From: Acidobacteriota bacterium
GTDB lineage: Bacteria > Acidobacteriota > Terriglobia > Bryobacterales > Bryobacteraceae
Direction of reading: 5' to 3'
DNA length: 37,039 bases
Assembly (NCBI GenBank): GCA_016213725.1
Contig: JACQZS010000011.1
Span: forward strand, 1 to 37,039
Below are positions 8,293-17,135 of the stretch, piece after piece (position 1 is the stretch's first letter; each line of letters starts with the position of its first letter). The notes below the pieces were generated by a model. It was given only the letters and a program-made list of their open reading frames with translations, had not been told where the DNA came from and searched no databases. A program made the position numbers and the translations under genes.

Positions 8293-11200
8293 TTAGAAGT
8301 TGTACTTCATTCCAACCTGCAACTGCCTCATGTTCGTGCGTGTCGCGGTCAACCGCCCGAAACTCCCCGATGAAACGTTCGCGTCCGGGTTGCCCCAGTT
8401 CGGATGGTTCGGGAAATTGAACCACTCAAACCGCAATTGCAGATAGCGCTTTTCGCTGGCCAATTTGAAGTTCTTCAGCGCCGAAAAGTCCCAGCCGATA
8501 ATGCCCGGCGAGTTCAGAGTGTTCCTCCCTACGTTGCCGAACTCCCCGCGCTTGTTGATCACAAACGCCGATGTGTTGAAGAAGCGCGTCGGGTCCTGCT
8601 CCCCTCGCGCCAGATCGGGCTTCTGCCCCGTCGCGTTGGGCCGGTCGAAGAATCCGCCGGTGTTGGAAGTGTCCTGTCCGTTCGTCACCGTAATCGGGAA
8701 ACCCGTCTGAAGCGTCAGGATCGAACTCACCTGCCAACCCCCAGCCACCGCGTTCGCAACTGAGTTGTCCAGCGAGTGTTTCCGGCCCTTGCCGAACGGT
8801 AGGTCCCACAACGCCGACGTCACGAATCGCTGCCTGACGTCATGACTGGACCGCGCCCGCTCACACGCCCGGCAGTAACTGTTCTGGGGGAATAGGGTAT
8901 CCCCTCCGAGGTTGCGGATCGATGTCGCCGTGTCGATCGACTTCGACCACGTGTAGCTCATCAGGTACGTCAACCCATTGGAGTACCGCTTCGTGAGTTT
9001 CGTCGCCAGGGAATGGTAGTTCCCGCGCCCGCCGTTGTCCACCAACTGGATCCGGCCAAACGTCGGAAACGGCGACCGCTGCGGAACTGTCCGGCTGTCC
9101 ACCGTCGGATTCGCCGGTATCGCTTCGTTCACCGCGCGTAGCGCTTCCAACCGCTGGCTCACGCTCCCCAGGTAGCCGGCTTCCAGCACCAGGTTGCCTG
9201 AGAACTCCTTCTGAGCGTTGAACATGAACTGGTTTGAATACGGCGTCCGCCGGTCATATGGGTTCGCGAAAGTGTAAGGCCTCAGGATGTTGGCGACACC
9301 GCCTGCGATCGACGCCAACGAGTTTTCCCACACCAGATTCGGGAAGTCCGTCTTCGAGTTGTCGCGCAACCGCCCCGCCAGATTCCGGGCCATATCGAAT
9401 CGCGGATTCCCGGTGTCCTGCGAATAGAACGCTCCGAAACCTGCGCGAAATACCCACCGTGAACTAGGAGACCATGCCAAACCGATGCGCGGCGCGAAGT
9501 CGTTCTTGTCAATACCCACCATCCGCGCTCCTAACCGTCCATCGCATTTCACCGATATCTCCGGCCAGCGGATGCTCACGCCTTCGTAGCAATCCTGTCG
9601 CGAAGGAGCTTGCCGCAGAAAATAGGGGAACAGGCTGGGATCCGTCACATTCGGACTGGCCAGCGTCGTCCTGGCGTCGTAGGGAACGATCCCGTTAAAA
9701 AGCTTCCCTGTCTGGTCTTGCCAAGGCGGCGACATCTCATACCGCAGCCCCAGTGTCAGCGTTAACTTGCTGGTCAGCTTCCAGGTGTCGTCCGCATATA
9801 GCGCGAAACCTGTCGAGGCAAATTGCGCGTTCGCAATCGAAACCGCTGCCTCCGCCTGATAGGTTTGGCCCAGCATGAAATCGGCGAAGTTGTCGCCTGA
9901 ACGCCCCGACAACGCCAGGTTCTGCGTCGCATTGTTGATGAACGTGAATTGCCCGCGGGCAAACTGATTCCCCACCTGGTTGTAGTGGTCGTTCCTCACC
10001 TCGCCGCCAAACTTAAAGGAGTGCTTGCCCCTCGTCCAGGATAGGTTGTTTACAAACTGCCAGGACGAGTTGTTGTTCTCATACGGGCCCTCCGAATCGT
10101 TGCCGAATCCGGCATACACACCCTGCAATGAGACATTCGGAATGCCCCACTGCACCGGCGGTCCGCCCTTCAAGCCAGGAATCCCGAGTTCCGAAACCAC
10201 ATCCCTTGTGAATGCTAGTTCGGTGCCGTTCGTGTTGTAAAACTGCGTGTACCCAAATCGCGCTTCGTTCACCAGCGCGGGTGTCAGCACTCTTGTGTTG
10301 GAGGCCATGTACTGGTTGAAGTTCGTTACCAGTTTCGTGCCGTTTAAGTCCAAAGCCTCATTGCTCTGGTTCTCATCTCCCCAGCTGTAGCGCCCAAACC
10401 ACTGCGAATTGGAGCTTTCCACCCAGTCGAACCGGCCCACGAACTGGTCACGGTTGATTGGACGTCCTAGCGCCTGCACGAAGTTGTTCCGCAGGTCCGC
10501 CGTAACCAGGTTCGGCACTGGGTAAAACTCCAACAACTGCTTCGAAATCTTGTGCAGCCGGGTGGCCGGGATGATGGCCCCGGGGAACGGCGATGCTGTG
10601 TTCACACCATTCACCACCTGCCGGGTCGCTGGATCGAAGATCCCCTGCGTCCGCAGCCCCGTGTTCGGAATCACCAGTAGTTCACTGAAGTTCCCGCCAT
10701 GCATCGCCGCCGAAGGCAAGCTGCTCACAGCCTGTACGTTGCGCCGCTGCCGAAACCACTCATAGTTCGCCATGAAGAACAATCTGTCTTTTCCATTGAA
10801 GACTTTGGGAATGCTCACCGGGCCGCCCAGCGTGAAGCCGAATTGGTTCCACTTGAACGGATCCTTCGGCGGCCGTGCCGTCGTAAACGCGTAGTTCTTC
10901 GCGTCCAGCTTGTCATTCCTGAGGAAATAGAATGCCGTGCCGTGGTAGTCGTTTGCCCCACCCTTCGTAGAGATGTTTATCTGCGTCGCGCCTCGACCAA
11001 ATTCCGCCGGGTATACACCCGACTGCACCTTGAACTCCAGCAGAGCGTCCACCGACGGCAGCACAACAAAGGTGTTGAAGTTCGGGTCCGTGTTCTCCAC
11101 TCCATCCAGCGTGTACCGGTTGTACTGTGCTCTCTGGCCGCCTACCGAAATCGACTGGTCTGCCCGGACACCGCCCTGCCGCGAGCCCGCTTGCCCCGCC

Positions 11201-11694
11201 GATGGGAAGCCGAAGCTCACGTTTGGCGCCAGCGCAACCAGCGACAACGCATTGCGCCCGTTCAATGGCAACTCCACAATCCGCTTGTTCTCGATTACCG
11301 TGCCCACCGTCGCATTCTCACTCTGCAGCAACGCGGCCTGCGCTGATACTTCAATCGTCTCGCTGGTCGCCCCCAGCGACATCTCGATATCGACACGGGC
11401 GTTCAGCTGCACCTGGATCTCGAGCCCCGGCCTGCTGTATGTCTTGAAACCCTTCCCCTCTGCCTTTAGGTTGTAGATGCCCGGCGTCAAGGCCGGGAAG
11501 GAATATACTCCCGACTCATTGCTTTCTGTAGCACGCGATGCGTTTGTATCCGCGTTCGTCAGCGTGACCTTCGCACCCGCTACCAGCGCCCCGGACGGGT
11601 CGTGGATCTCCCCTGACAAAGCCCCTAGGGTCTGCCCGGCCGCAACCGCGGCGCAAAGCACACTAAGCACAACAAACCACGTGGTTTTGCGCAT
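8293..11694 (-). CDS. TonB-dependent receptor, Oar-like, with N-terminal carboxypeptidase-regulatory-like domain
   Basis: 1133-residue outer-membrane receptor. The start is ATG 11694, because AGGAGA lies 8 bases upstream; the frame extends to 11715 but without such a site. Order: signal peptide (residues 1 to about 21, ending VAAGQ), a beta-sandwich regulatory-like domain (about 26-108, GEIHDPSGALVAGAKVTLTN), a plug domain (about 110-240, with VELPLNGRNALSLVALAPNV), then a long beta-barrel ending in Tyr-Asn-Phe, the usual terminal signal for Bam insertion. Such receptors are numerous in Acidobacteriota and are thought to take up oligosaccharides or other large substrates. The gene uses many A/T-ending and rare codons (CTA, AGG, CGA), unlike the C-ending usage around it. 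Confidence 0.93.
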   Translation of the reverse strand: MRKTTWFVVLSVLCAAVAAGQTLGALSGEIHDPSGALVAGAKVTLTNADTNASRATESNESGVYSFPALTPGIYNLKAEGKGFKTYSRPGLEIQVQLNARVDIEMSLGATSETIEVSAQAALLQSENATVGTVIENKRIVELPLNGRNALSLVALAPNVSFGFPSAGQAGSRQGGVRADQSISVGGQRAQYNRYTLDGVENTDPNFNTFVVLPSVDALLEFKVQSGVYPAEFGRGATQINISTKGGANDYHGTAFYFLRNDKLDAKNYAFTTARPPKDPFKWNQFGFTLGGPVSIPKVFNGKDRLFFMANYEWFRQRRNVQAVSSLPSAAMHGGNFSELLVIPNTGLRTQGIFDPATRQVVNGVNTASPFPGAIIPATRLHKISKQLLEFYPVPNLVTADLRNNFVQALGRPINRDQFVGRFDWVESSNSQWFGRYSWGDENQSNEALDLNGTKLVTNFNQYMASNTRVLTPALVNEARFGYTQFYNTNGTELAFTRDVVSELGIPGLKGGPPVQWGIPNVSLQGVYAGFGNDSEGPYENNNSSWQFVNNLSWTRGKHSFKFGGEVRNDHYNQVGNQFARGQFTFINNATQNLALSGRSGDNFADFMLGQTYQAEAAVSIANAQFASTGFALYADDTWKLTSKLTLTLGLRYEMSPPWQDQTGKLFNGIVPYDARTTLASPNVTDPSLFPYFLRQAPSRQDCYEGVSIRWPEISVKCDGRLGARMVGIDKNDFAPRIGLAWSPSSRWVFRAGFGAFYSQDTGNPRFDMARNLAGRLRDNSKTDFPNLVWENSLASIAGGVANILRPYTFANPYDRRTPYSNQFMFNAQKEFSGNLVLEAGYLGSVSQRLEALRAVNEAIPANPTVDSRTVPQRSPFPTFGRIQLVDNGGRGNYHSLATKLTKRYSNGLTYLMSYTWSKSIDTATSIRNLGGDTLFPQNSYCRACERARSSHDVRQRFVTSALWDLPFGKGRKHSLDNSVANAVAGGWQVSSILTLQTGFPITVTNGQDTSNTGGFFDRPNATGQKPDLARGEQDPTRFFNTSAFVINKRGEFGNVGRNTLNSPGIIGWDFSALKNFKLASEKRYLQLRFEWFNFPNHPNWGNPDANVSSGSFGRLTATRTNMRQLQVGMKYNF

Positions 11695-11752
11695 CTCAGA
11701 ATCTCCTGAATCCACATCGCGAGGCTAGATGTTTCCCAGCCGGCTATGTGTC

Positions 11753-11780
11753 AGTCTACAACCAGTTCTCTGAAAATCAA
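11753..11780 (-). promoter_or_regulatory. Possible promoter of the TonB receptor gene
   Basis: On the minus strand TTGATT (11775-11780), a 16-base spacer and TAGACT (11753-11758). Four of six bases match consensus in each hexamer. It lies about 60 bases before the ATG at 11694 in a 202-bp spacer. Weak, unaided prediction. Confidence 0.3.
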
Positions 11781-11808
11781 CGGGAAAGTACGCCATCCGG
11801 CGAAAAAA

Positions 11809-11871
11809 TGTAAACGCTTCCGATCCGGCCTCCAGTAGAGGCGATCCGCAGCCCCTTTTCTTGCGTTTACA
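11809..11871. promoter_or_regulatory. Inverted pair of 9-mers TGTAAACGC / GCGTTTACA, possible LacI-family operators
   Basis: TGTAAACGC at 11809-11817 and its exact complement GCGTTTACA at 11863-11871, 45 bases apart. The first copy extends to TGTAAACGCTTCC, close to the LacI/CcpA-family core (TGnnAnCGnT). The site lies just upstream of the candidate TonB-receptor promoter. A LacI-type sugar regulator is an inference; none is encoded in the window. Confidence 0.4.
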
Positions 11872-11896
11872 CCCCAGCTCAGCCCCGCTGCCACCC

Positions 11897-13498
11897 CTAC
11901 AGCAACTCCTCGATACTGAACATCAGCCGCTCAATCACCTTCTCATCCGTCATCGGATTGAAGAACACCGCCTTCCACCCCGGCAGCGCCAACCCATTCG
12001 CCTTGTGCCCCACGTTCGTCGTGTAGCTCAACCGCGCATCCACCGCCGGGTCCATCCCCTTCTCGCGCTTCTCAAACAGCCGCCGGATCTCCGCCGCGTA
12101 CCCTTCAAACTTCTCCGGCGCCATCTCCCCGGCTAGCACTCGCCGGTAGATCTCCTTCGCGTCCCGCCCCTTCGGCAGTACCCACCACACCACGCTCGGC
12201 CCCACCGCATCCAGGTTCAATACCTTGCAGTACTCCAACGCCTCCAGCCGTTGCTTCAGCTCATCGGCCAACCCCAGCGCCCGCGCCACCAGCAACTGCC
12301 AGCCCGTCAGCCCCATCCCGTTCAAAGAGGCCATCACCGTGTACGGCCCCAGCGCCGGCCGCGAACACTCCAGCGTGAACAGCGCCGGGTCCCGCCGCCC
12401 GTCCGCCTCGCAGAAATACGGCGTCTCTTCCACGCTCCGCGAGAGATACCGCAAATCCTGCCGCCGGTTCACCAGAAACGCGCTGCCCGGATAGTGCCCC
12501 CAACCCATCTTGTGAAAATCGATCGTGATGCTGTCCGCCGCCCGCAGCCCCGACGCCTTCTCCTGCGCCTGCTTCACCAGCTCCAGCAGCCGCTCCGTGA
12601 ACCCCAACTCGTTCGCGTCCGTCCGGTACTCCGTCAGGAAGCTCAGCACCCAGCCCACCGCCGCATCCACGTGCAACTGCGGCGCGGCCACTCCGTGCCT
12701 GTTTGCGAAATCCGAGAGAATCCCCCGGATCGCCGCCACATCGTCAATCCCCGACCCGTCCGTCGTCCCGAACGTCGCCGTCACAAACGCCACCTTCACG
12801 CCCTGCCCGTGCAGCTCCTCGAGCTTCGCCGCCAGCAGGTCCAGCCGCATCGACAACCCTTCGTCCGTCGGAATCGCGTGCAGGTTCTTCGTCCCCAACC
12901 CCAGCCAGCCCGCCACCGACTGGTTCGAGTAATGCGCCGCCTCCGACACAATCCCAGCCACCTGCCCGCCGCTCAAACCATTCCGCATCGCCCCCGGCGC
13001 CACTTTCTCAATCCCGATCTTCGCTCCGTACAGGTTCGAAATCGTCCCGCCCATCGTGAACACGCCCCACGGGTCGTCCGTGTGGTAGAACAGCAGGTTC
13101 GCCAGCGCGGTCACCGCCTTGATCTCCAGCTCGTTCGACCGCTGGCTATACGTGTCCGTGCATAGATTCGGGTTCTTCAGCAGGCACGCCAGCGCGCCCA
13201 CCAGCGACGCGTAGTTCGCCGGCCCCTTCACGTTCTCCAGGTGCAGCTTCGACGACCAGCTGTCCGTCCCCCAGAAGTACGGGAACACCGCGTCCCGGGC
13301 GTCTTTCAGGTTCCCCGGCAACACGTGGATCTCCGGGTTCGCCTGCGCCGTCTCGTAGTTCTGCGCCATGTGCGCCGACGGCGGAAGGGTCCCCTCCGCC
13401 TGCACCGCCATGATGAACTCGCGGAAGATCTCGGTGATCGCCGCCGGATCGCACGTGAAGAAGTTCTTCACGATCTGCTCGTACAGCTTCTGATCCAT
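11897..13498 (-). CDS. PLP-dependent group II decarboxylase (glutamate/aromatic amino acid decarboxylase superfamily)
   Basis: 533-residue fold-type I PLP enzyme. In order: VFTMGGTISNLYGAK (about 147-160, phosphate-binding turn), SEAAHYS with His189 stacking on the PLP ring, FGTTDGSGIDD (about 243-253), QLHVDAAVG with Asp278 contacting the pyridine nitrogen, and SITIDFHKMGWGHYPGSA with Lys330 forming the Schiff base. All key PLP residues are present. The substrate is not readable. The N-terminal 110 residues and a C-terminal extension make it longer than bacterial GadB. The start has GGAGG 5 bases upstream. It lies between a ROK kinase and a TonB receptor on the same strand, an unusual setting for an amino-acid decarboxylase. 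Confidence 0.88.
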   Translation of the reverse strand: MDQKLYEQIVKNFFTCDPAAITEIFREFIMAVQAEGTLPPSAHMAQNYETAQANPEIHVLPGNLKDARDAVFPYFWGTDSWSSKLHLENVKGPANYASLVGALACLLKNPNLCTDTYSQRSNELEIKAVTALANLLFYHTDDPWGVFTMGGTISNLYGAKIGIEKVAPGAMRNGLSGGQVAGIVSEAAHYSNQSVAGWLGLGTKNLHAIPTDEGLSMRLDLLAAKLEELHGQGVKVAFVTATFGTTDGSGIDDVAAIRGILSDFANRHGVAAPQLHVDAAVGWVLSFLTEYRTDANELGFTERLLELVKQAQEKASGLRAADSITIDFHKMGWGHYPGSAFLVNRRQDLRYLSRSVEETPYFCEADGRRDPALFTLECSRPALGPYTVMASLNGMGLTGWQLLVARALGLADELKQRLEALEYCKVLNLDAVGPSVVWWVLPKGRDAKEIYRRVLAGEMAPEKFEGYAAEIRRLFEKREKGMDPAVDARLSYTTNVGHKANGLALPGWKAVFFNPMTDEKVIERLMFSIEELL

Positions 13499-13552
13499 GC
13501 CTGCCTCCCTGCCGCAACCCGGCGCCAGAGACCTGTCTGTGCCCGCCTGGGT

Positions 13553-14572
13553 CTAGATCAACCCGCCCTGTCGCGCCACCAGCAGCGCTTCAATCGCCGC
13601 GCCGCGCGCGCCCGCCGTGTCCCCGTTCGGCATGATGTACACCGGAATGTCGGCCTGCTCTTCGCGCTGCTCCGGCATGCCTCTGTGGATCTCGCCGACG
13701 AACCACTCCTGGAATTCCTTGCCCGTCTCTATCGCACCCCCGCCCACAATGAGCGCGTCCGGATCGAACGTGTTGATCATCTCGTCGAAGAACAGCCCCA
13801 GCGCGTGCGCCTGCGCCCGGAAGATCTCCCGGCACATCTCGTCGCCCTTCTCAGCCAGCCCGCGCACCGCCTTCGCCGCCTTGCCCAAATCGCCCAGCTT
13901 GGCCAGTTCGTGGTTCGGGTACTTCTCGAGGAAGTACGGCAGGTAGTTCATCCGGATCGCCGTCAGCGAGCACACCGATTCCAGATCGCCGGTCCGCCCG
14001 CAGTTGCAGCGCGGCACTATGCCCTTCACGCATTCGATGCTCTGGTACGGCAGCAGCACGTGCCCCAGTTCGCCGCCAAATCCCTTGCGGCCCTTCACCA
14101 CCTGGTTCTCGATGATCACCCCGCCGCCCAGGCCCGTGCCGATAATCGCCGAAATCGACGTCGCCTTGTTCTGCCCGCCGAAAATCGAAAAATGGCCCCA
14201 CAACGCGCCCGCGTTGCCGTCGTTCAAATACGTCACCGGCTTGCCCAGCTTCTGCGCCAGGCCGTCGCGGATGTCGAAGCCCGCCCACTCCGGGTGCACG
14301 AAGTTCGTCGACCCCTTCGCGCTCAGCACGCCGCCTGAACTGGCCGGCCCCGGCGTGTCCAGCCCCACCACCGCCACCTGGCCCATCGCCACCCCGGCCT
14401 TTTCCAAGGCCAGCTTCAGGCCGTCCTCGATCTGCTGCAGGCAAACCGCCGGACCTTCCACAGATCGCGCCGGGTGCTCGAACAGACCCTCAATCAGAAA
14501 CTTCTCATCGCCCGTGATCAGCGTGTAATTGACGGCCGTGCCGCCCAGGTCAACTCCGGCTACAACTTGCAT
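13553..14572 (-). CDS. ROK-family sugar kinase
   Basis: 339-residue cytoplasmic kinase expected to phosphorylate a hexose or amino sugar with ATP. Marks: phosphate-binding GVDLGGT near the N-terminus, YLNDGNAGA with the catalytic Asp (about 118), IGTGLGGGVI (about 144-153), and GGELGH with a zinc-ligand His (about 171). A cysteine motif CNCGRTGDLE follows, in which the third Cys of the usual CxCGxxGCxE is Asp. No N-terminal helix-turn-helix, so an enzyme rather than a repressor. Start ATG 14572 has AGGAG 5 bases upstream; the in-frame GTG at 14578 would overlap that site. The neighbouring RhaT-like transporter probably supplies its sugar. Confidence 0.88.
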   Translation of the reverse strand: MQVVAGVDLGGTAVNYTLITGDEKFLIEGLFEHPARSVEGPAVCLQQIEDGLKLALEKAGVAMGQVAVVGLDTPGPASSGGVLSAKGSTNFVHPEWAGFDIRDGLAQKLGKPVTYLNDGNAGALWGHFSIFGGQNKATSISAIIGTGLGGGVIIENQVVKGRKGFGGELGHVLLPYQSIECVKGIVPRCNCGRTGDLESVCSLTAIRMNYLPYFLEKYPNHELAKLGDLGKAAKAVRGLAEKGDEMCREIFRAQAHALGLFFDEMINTFDPDALIVGGGAIETGKEFQEWFVGEIHRGMPEQREEQADIPVYIMPNGDTAGARGAAIEALLVARQGGLI

Positions 14573-14630
14573 GGACACTCCTGGCTCCGCTCAGGCTCTA
14601 GGGCCCGAATTTTCCACAATACCAATTCCA

Positions 14631-15653
14631 CTAATTCGCTTGCGCGATCACCGCGATGGCCGCCACCAGCACCGCAATCCCAATCCAGCTCGTCCGCACC
14701 GCGCCGGCGCCCGCGCCCTTCCACTCGCCGGTCAGCGCGCCCAGCACGTTCGCCATGATGATTACCACCGACATGAACATCGGCCAGCCCAGCACCGCGC
14801 CCAGCGGACCCATCGCCGCCGCGCCCATCCCGTAAATGCTGATCCCGATGTACCACAGCAAGCCCATCAGCGACGCGCCCAGCCAGTAACCGGCCGGCGT
14901 CCCAACCGCCGTGAATTGGCTCCAGGTCTTGTTCTTCCCCAACAGATACACCGCGTATCCGGCGTTCACCAGGAACCCGCCCGCCAGCGCCAGCGCCCAA
15001 ATCGCGTTCGCCGCCAGGTCCGGCTTCGCGCCCGCCGCTACGGCCGCATCCTGCACCGGCTTGCCGAACACGAAACCAAAGTTCAATGCCGGCGACAGGA
15101 TCCCCGACGCCAGGCAGATCAACAACCCCGCGCCGAAACCCGACTTCTCCCCCGCCGCCTTCTCCGGATTCTGGTTCTTTTCCCGCATCGCCCCGGCCTT
15201 CGAGCAGATCACGATGCCGATAATCACCAGCACCAACCCGCCCAGCAGCACCTGCCCGCGGTGCGTGAACAGATCGCCCGGGCTCAATATCAACAGCGGA
15301 AGCAGTGATCCCACCGAACTCGTAATACCCAGGATGATCGCGAACGCCAGCGCCATGCCCACGCGCGCAATCGCCAGGCCGAAAAGCGTCGAACCCGCGC
15401 CCCAGCCCACGCCGCACAACACAATCACCGCCAGCGTCGAAGCCGCCGCGCCCGAGTAGACGCCAAACAGCCCCGGTACCGTCGCCAGAGCCAGCGCCAG
15501 CGGCAGCACGATGAGTCCCGCCACTGAGTACACCAGCCAGGTGTTCTCCCATTTCCATTTCGCGATCTTCTTCATCGGCAGCGCGAAGCTGCCATGAAGC
15601 AACCCGCCCACTACAACGGTAAGGGCCGCGGCCAGACTGGCATTTTGCTGCAT
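14631..15653 (-). CDS. RhaT-like L-rhamnose/H+ symporter family transporter
   Basis: 340-residue integral membrane protein with about ten hydrophobic segments. Family features include the N-terminal VVGGLLHGSFALPMKKIAKWKWENTW, GVGWGAGSTLFGLAIARVGMALAFAIILGI, and a central cytoplasmic loop with KNQNPEKAAGEKSGF, as in RhaT of the drug/metabolite transporter superfamily. RhaT moves L-rhamnose with a proton; homologues outside enterobacteria may carry other deoxy or neutral sugars. It sits 52 bp upstream of the ROK kinase gene in the same direction, so uptake followed by phosphorylation of the same sugar is plausible. L-fucose from the nearby fucosidase is an alternative substrate (inference). 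Confidence 0.85.
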   Translation of the reverse strand: MQQNASLAAALTVVVGGLLHGSFALPMKKIAKWKWENTWLVYSVAGLIVLPLALALATVPGLFGVYSGAAASTLAVIVLCGVGWGAGSTLFGLAIARVGMALAFAIILGITSSVGSLLPLLILSPGDLFTHRGQVLLGGLVLVIIGIVICSKAGAMREKNQNPEKAAGEKSGFGAGLLICLASGILSPALNFGFVFGKPVQDAAVAAGAKPDLAANAIWALALAGGFLVNAGYAVYLLGKNKTWSQFTAVGTPAGYWLGASLMGLLWYIGISIYGMGAAAMGPLGAVLGWPMFMSVVIIMANVLGALTGEWKGAGAGAVRTSWIGIAVLVAAIAVIAQAN

Positions 15654-15690
15654 TTTGAGTACGCTTCCTGGTGCTGTAGGAATATCACAC

Positions 15691-17121
15691 TCAGCGCACC
15701 AGCGGGTCTTCCACCCACGGCGGCGTCGCTTCCATCAGCCGCCCCAGCTCCGGCTCCACCCGGTCCATCTCCGTCTTCATCCCCCACGCCACTTCCCTGT
15801 AGCTGAAATGCCCCTTCACGCCGCTGCGCAGCTTCGCGATGTACTCCGCCTCCGCGAAGTCCATCTTGAACAGGTAGCGCCCGCGCGCCGCGAACGGCAG
15901 CAGGTAGTGCGCCGCCGCCTCCGGCATTGCCGCCGCGGCCATCCGCGCCGCCTCCAGCGCTCCCGAATACACCGCATCCAGCCCCGCTTCATCAATCGCG
16001 GCCGGCTTCGCGAAGCCGTGCTTCCAGGTGTGCGCTTGCCGCGTCTGATAACAGCGTCGGTGCCGGTGCATGTCGCGGTACGCGCCCAGGTCCACCAGAA
16101 AATCGAACGCATACGGGCCGCCGCGGAACTCCCGCAGCAACTCGTCCCGCTTCCCCCTGGGTCCCAGCGCCGCTTCCAATACCTCCATCTGCCTGGCCCT
16201 GCTCCAGCCGGATACCAGCTCGTGCAGCTCGGCAAACGGCCATTCCGTCACGGAATACAGCAGCGTGGCCGCGATTTCGGCCACTGTTTCGCGTGTCTTG
16301 GTCAACTCCACCAGCCCAGCCGGCCGCTCCGGCGCTTCCGCCAGATTCGCCCGCGCCCACTCTTTCAGCGCCGCCCGCGCCATGCCCGGATACGGATCCG
16401 CGTCCACATACTTCGCCAGCGTCGGCGCCAGCGCTTCCACCGGTTGCCCCGGCAGCGTGCACTCCGGCGGCGCCGAACACACCGCCGCCGTCTCCGCGCC
16501 CAACTCTCTCAACTCCGCATACTCGGAGGCCTTCCATCGCCGGATTTGCCGTTCCAGCGTCCGGATCGACGTCACCTGCCCCACCCCCGTCGGCACCCCC
16601 AGCACCAGCAGGTACCGCGCCACATCAAAAGCCCGCGCGGCAATGTTCCTCTCATAGGCGTCCGCCTTCATCGCCTCCGGCCGCGGCAGCTTCTCCCTCA
16701 AATGCTCCACCATCTTCGAGTGGATCTCCCGGTATGCGCCCAGCATCCACCCCGCCGTCTCCTGATAGGCCTGCGCCGCACCCGCGTCCAGCTCCGGCGG
16801 CGTCACAAATCCCGACAATGAGAAATTCTGGTACCTCGACGACCGCGCCTGCCCATCCCACAACTGCTCGTCTTCCAGCTCCATCGCCACCAGCTCGCTG
16901 ACGCCTTCAAAACAAAGCGCCAGGTGCCCCAGGTCCGCAATCGACGCATGGCCGTACTGGAAATAGAAGCTGTCAAAGAACTTCGACGAGTCGTGATCTA
17001 CCACCCACTTCACAGACTCCCGTATCGAATCCGGCGACCGGCTATACCGCGCCAACGCATACGCTAGCTTTTCGGGCGGCATCGGCCCGACACTGATCAC
17101 TCTAGGCACGGCTGTTATCAT
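15691..17121 (-). CDS. Double-length ThyX-like (flavin-dependent thymidylate synthase family) protein
   Basis: 476 residues that read as two ThyX-like halves. Half 1: YGHASIADLGH (56-66), a degraded signature ending QARSSRYQNFS (91-101), and VTSIRTLERQIR with the ThyX-like C-terminal helix (about 183-194). Half 2: FDFLVDLGAYRDMHRHRRCYQ (about 339-359), with the RHR triplet at 353-355 that half 1 lacks, then AEAEYIAKLRSGVKGHFSYREVA. Normal ThyX is about 220-250 residues with RHRx7S in one chain; here the Ser is absent after RHR. The start is ATG 17121 with AGGGAA 9 bases upstream. It is divergent from dut by 14 bp, so a role in dUMP to dTMP conversion is suggested but catalytic competence is uncertain. 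Confidence 0.78.
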   Translation of the reverse strand: MITAVPRVISVGPMPPEKLAYALARYSRSPDSIRESVKWVVDHDSSKFFDSFYFQYGHASIADLGHLALCFEGVSELVAMELEDEQLWDGQARSSRYQNFSLSGFVTPPELDAGAAQAYQETAGWMLGAYREIHSKMVEHLREKLPRPEAMKADAYERNIAARAFDVARYLLVLGVPTGVGQVTSIRTLERQIRRWKASEYAELRELGAETAAVCSAPPECTLPGQPVEALAPTLAKYVDADPYPGMARAALKEWARANLAEAPERPAGLVELTKTRETVAEIAATLLYSVTEWPFAELHELVSGWSRARQMEVLEAALGPRGKRDELLREFRGGPYAFDFLVDLGAYRDMHRHRRCYQTRQAHTWKHGFAKPAAIDEAGLDAVYSGALEAARMAAAAMPEAAAHYLLPFAARGRYLFKMDFAEAEYIAKLRSGVKGHFSYREVAWGMKTEMDRVEPELGRLMEATPPWVEDPLVR

Positions 17122-17135
17122 AGCGAACGTTCCCT

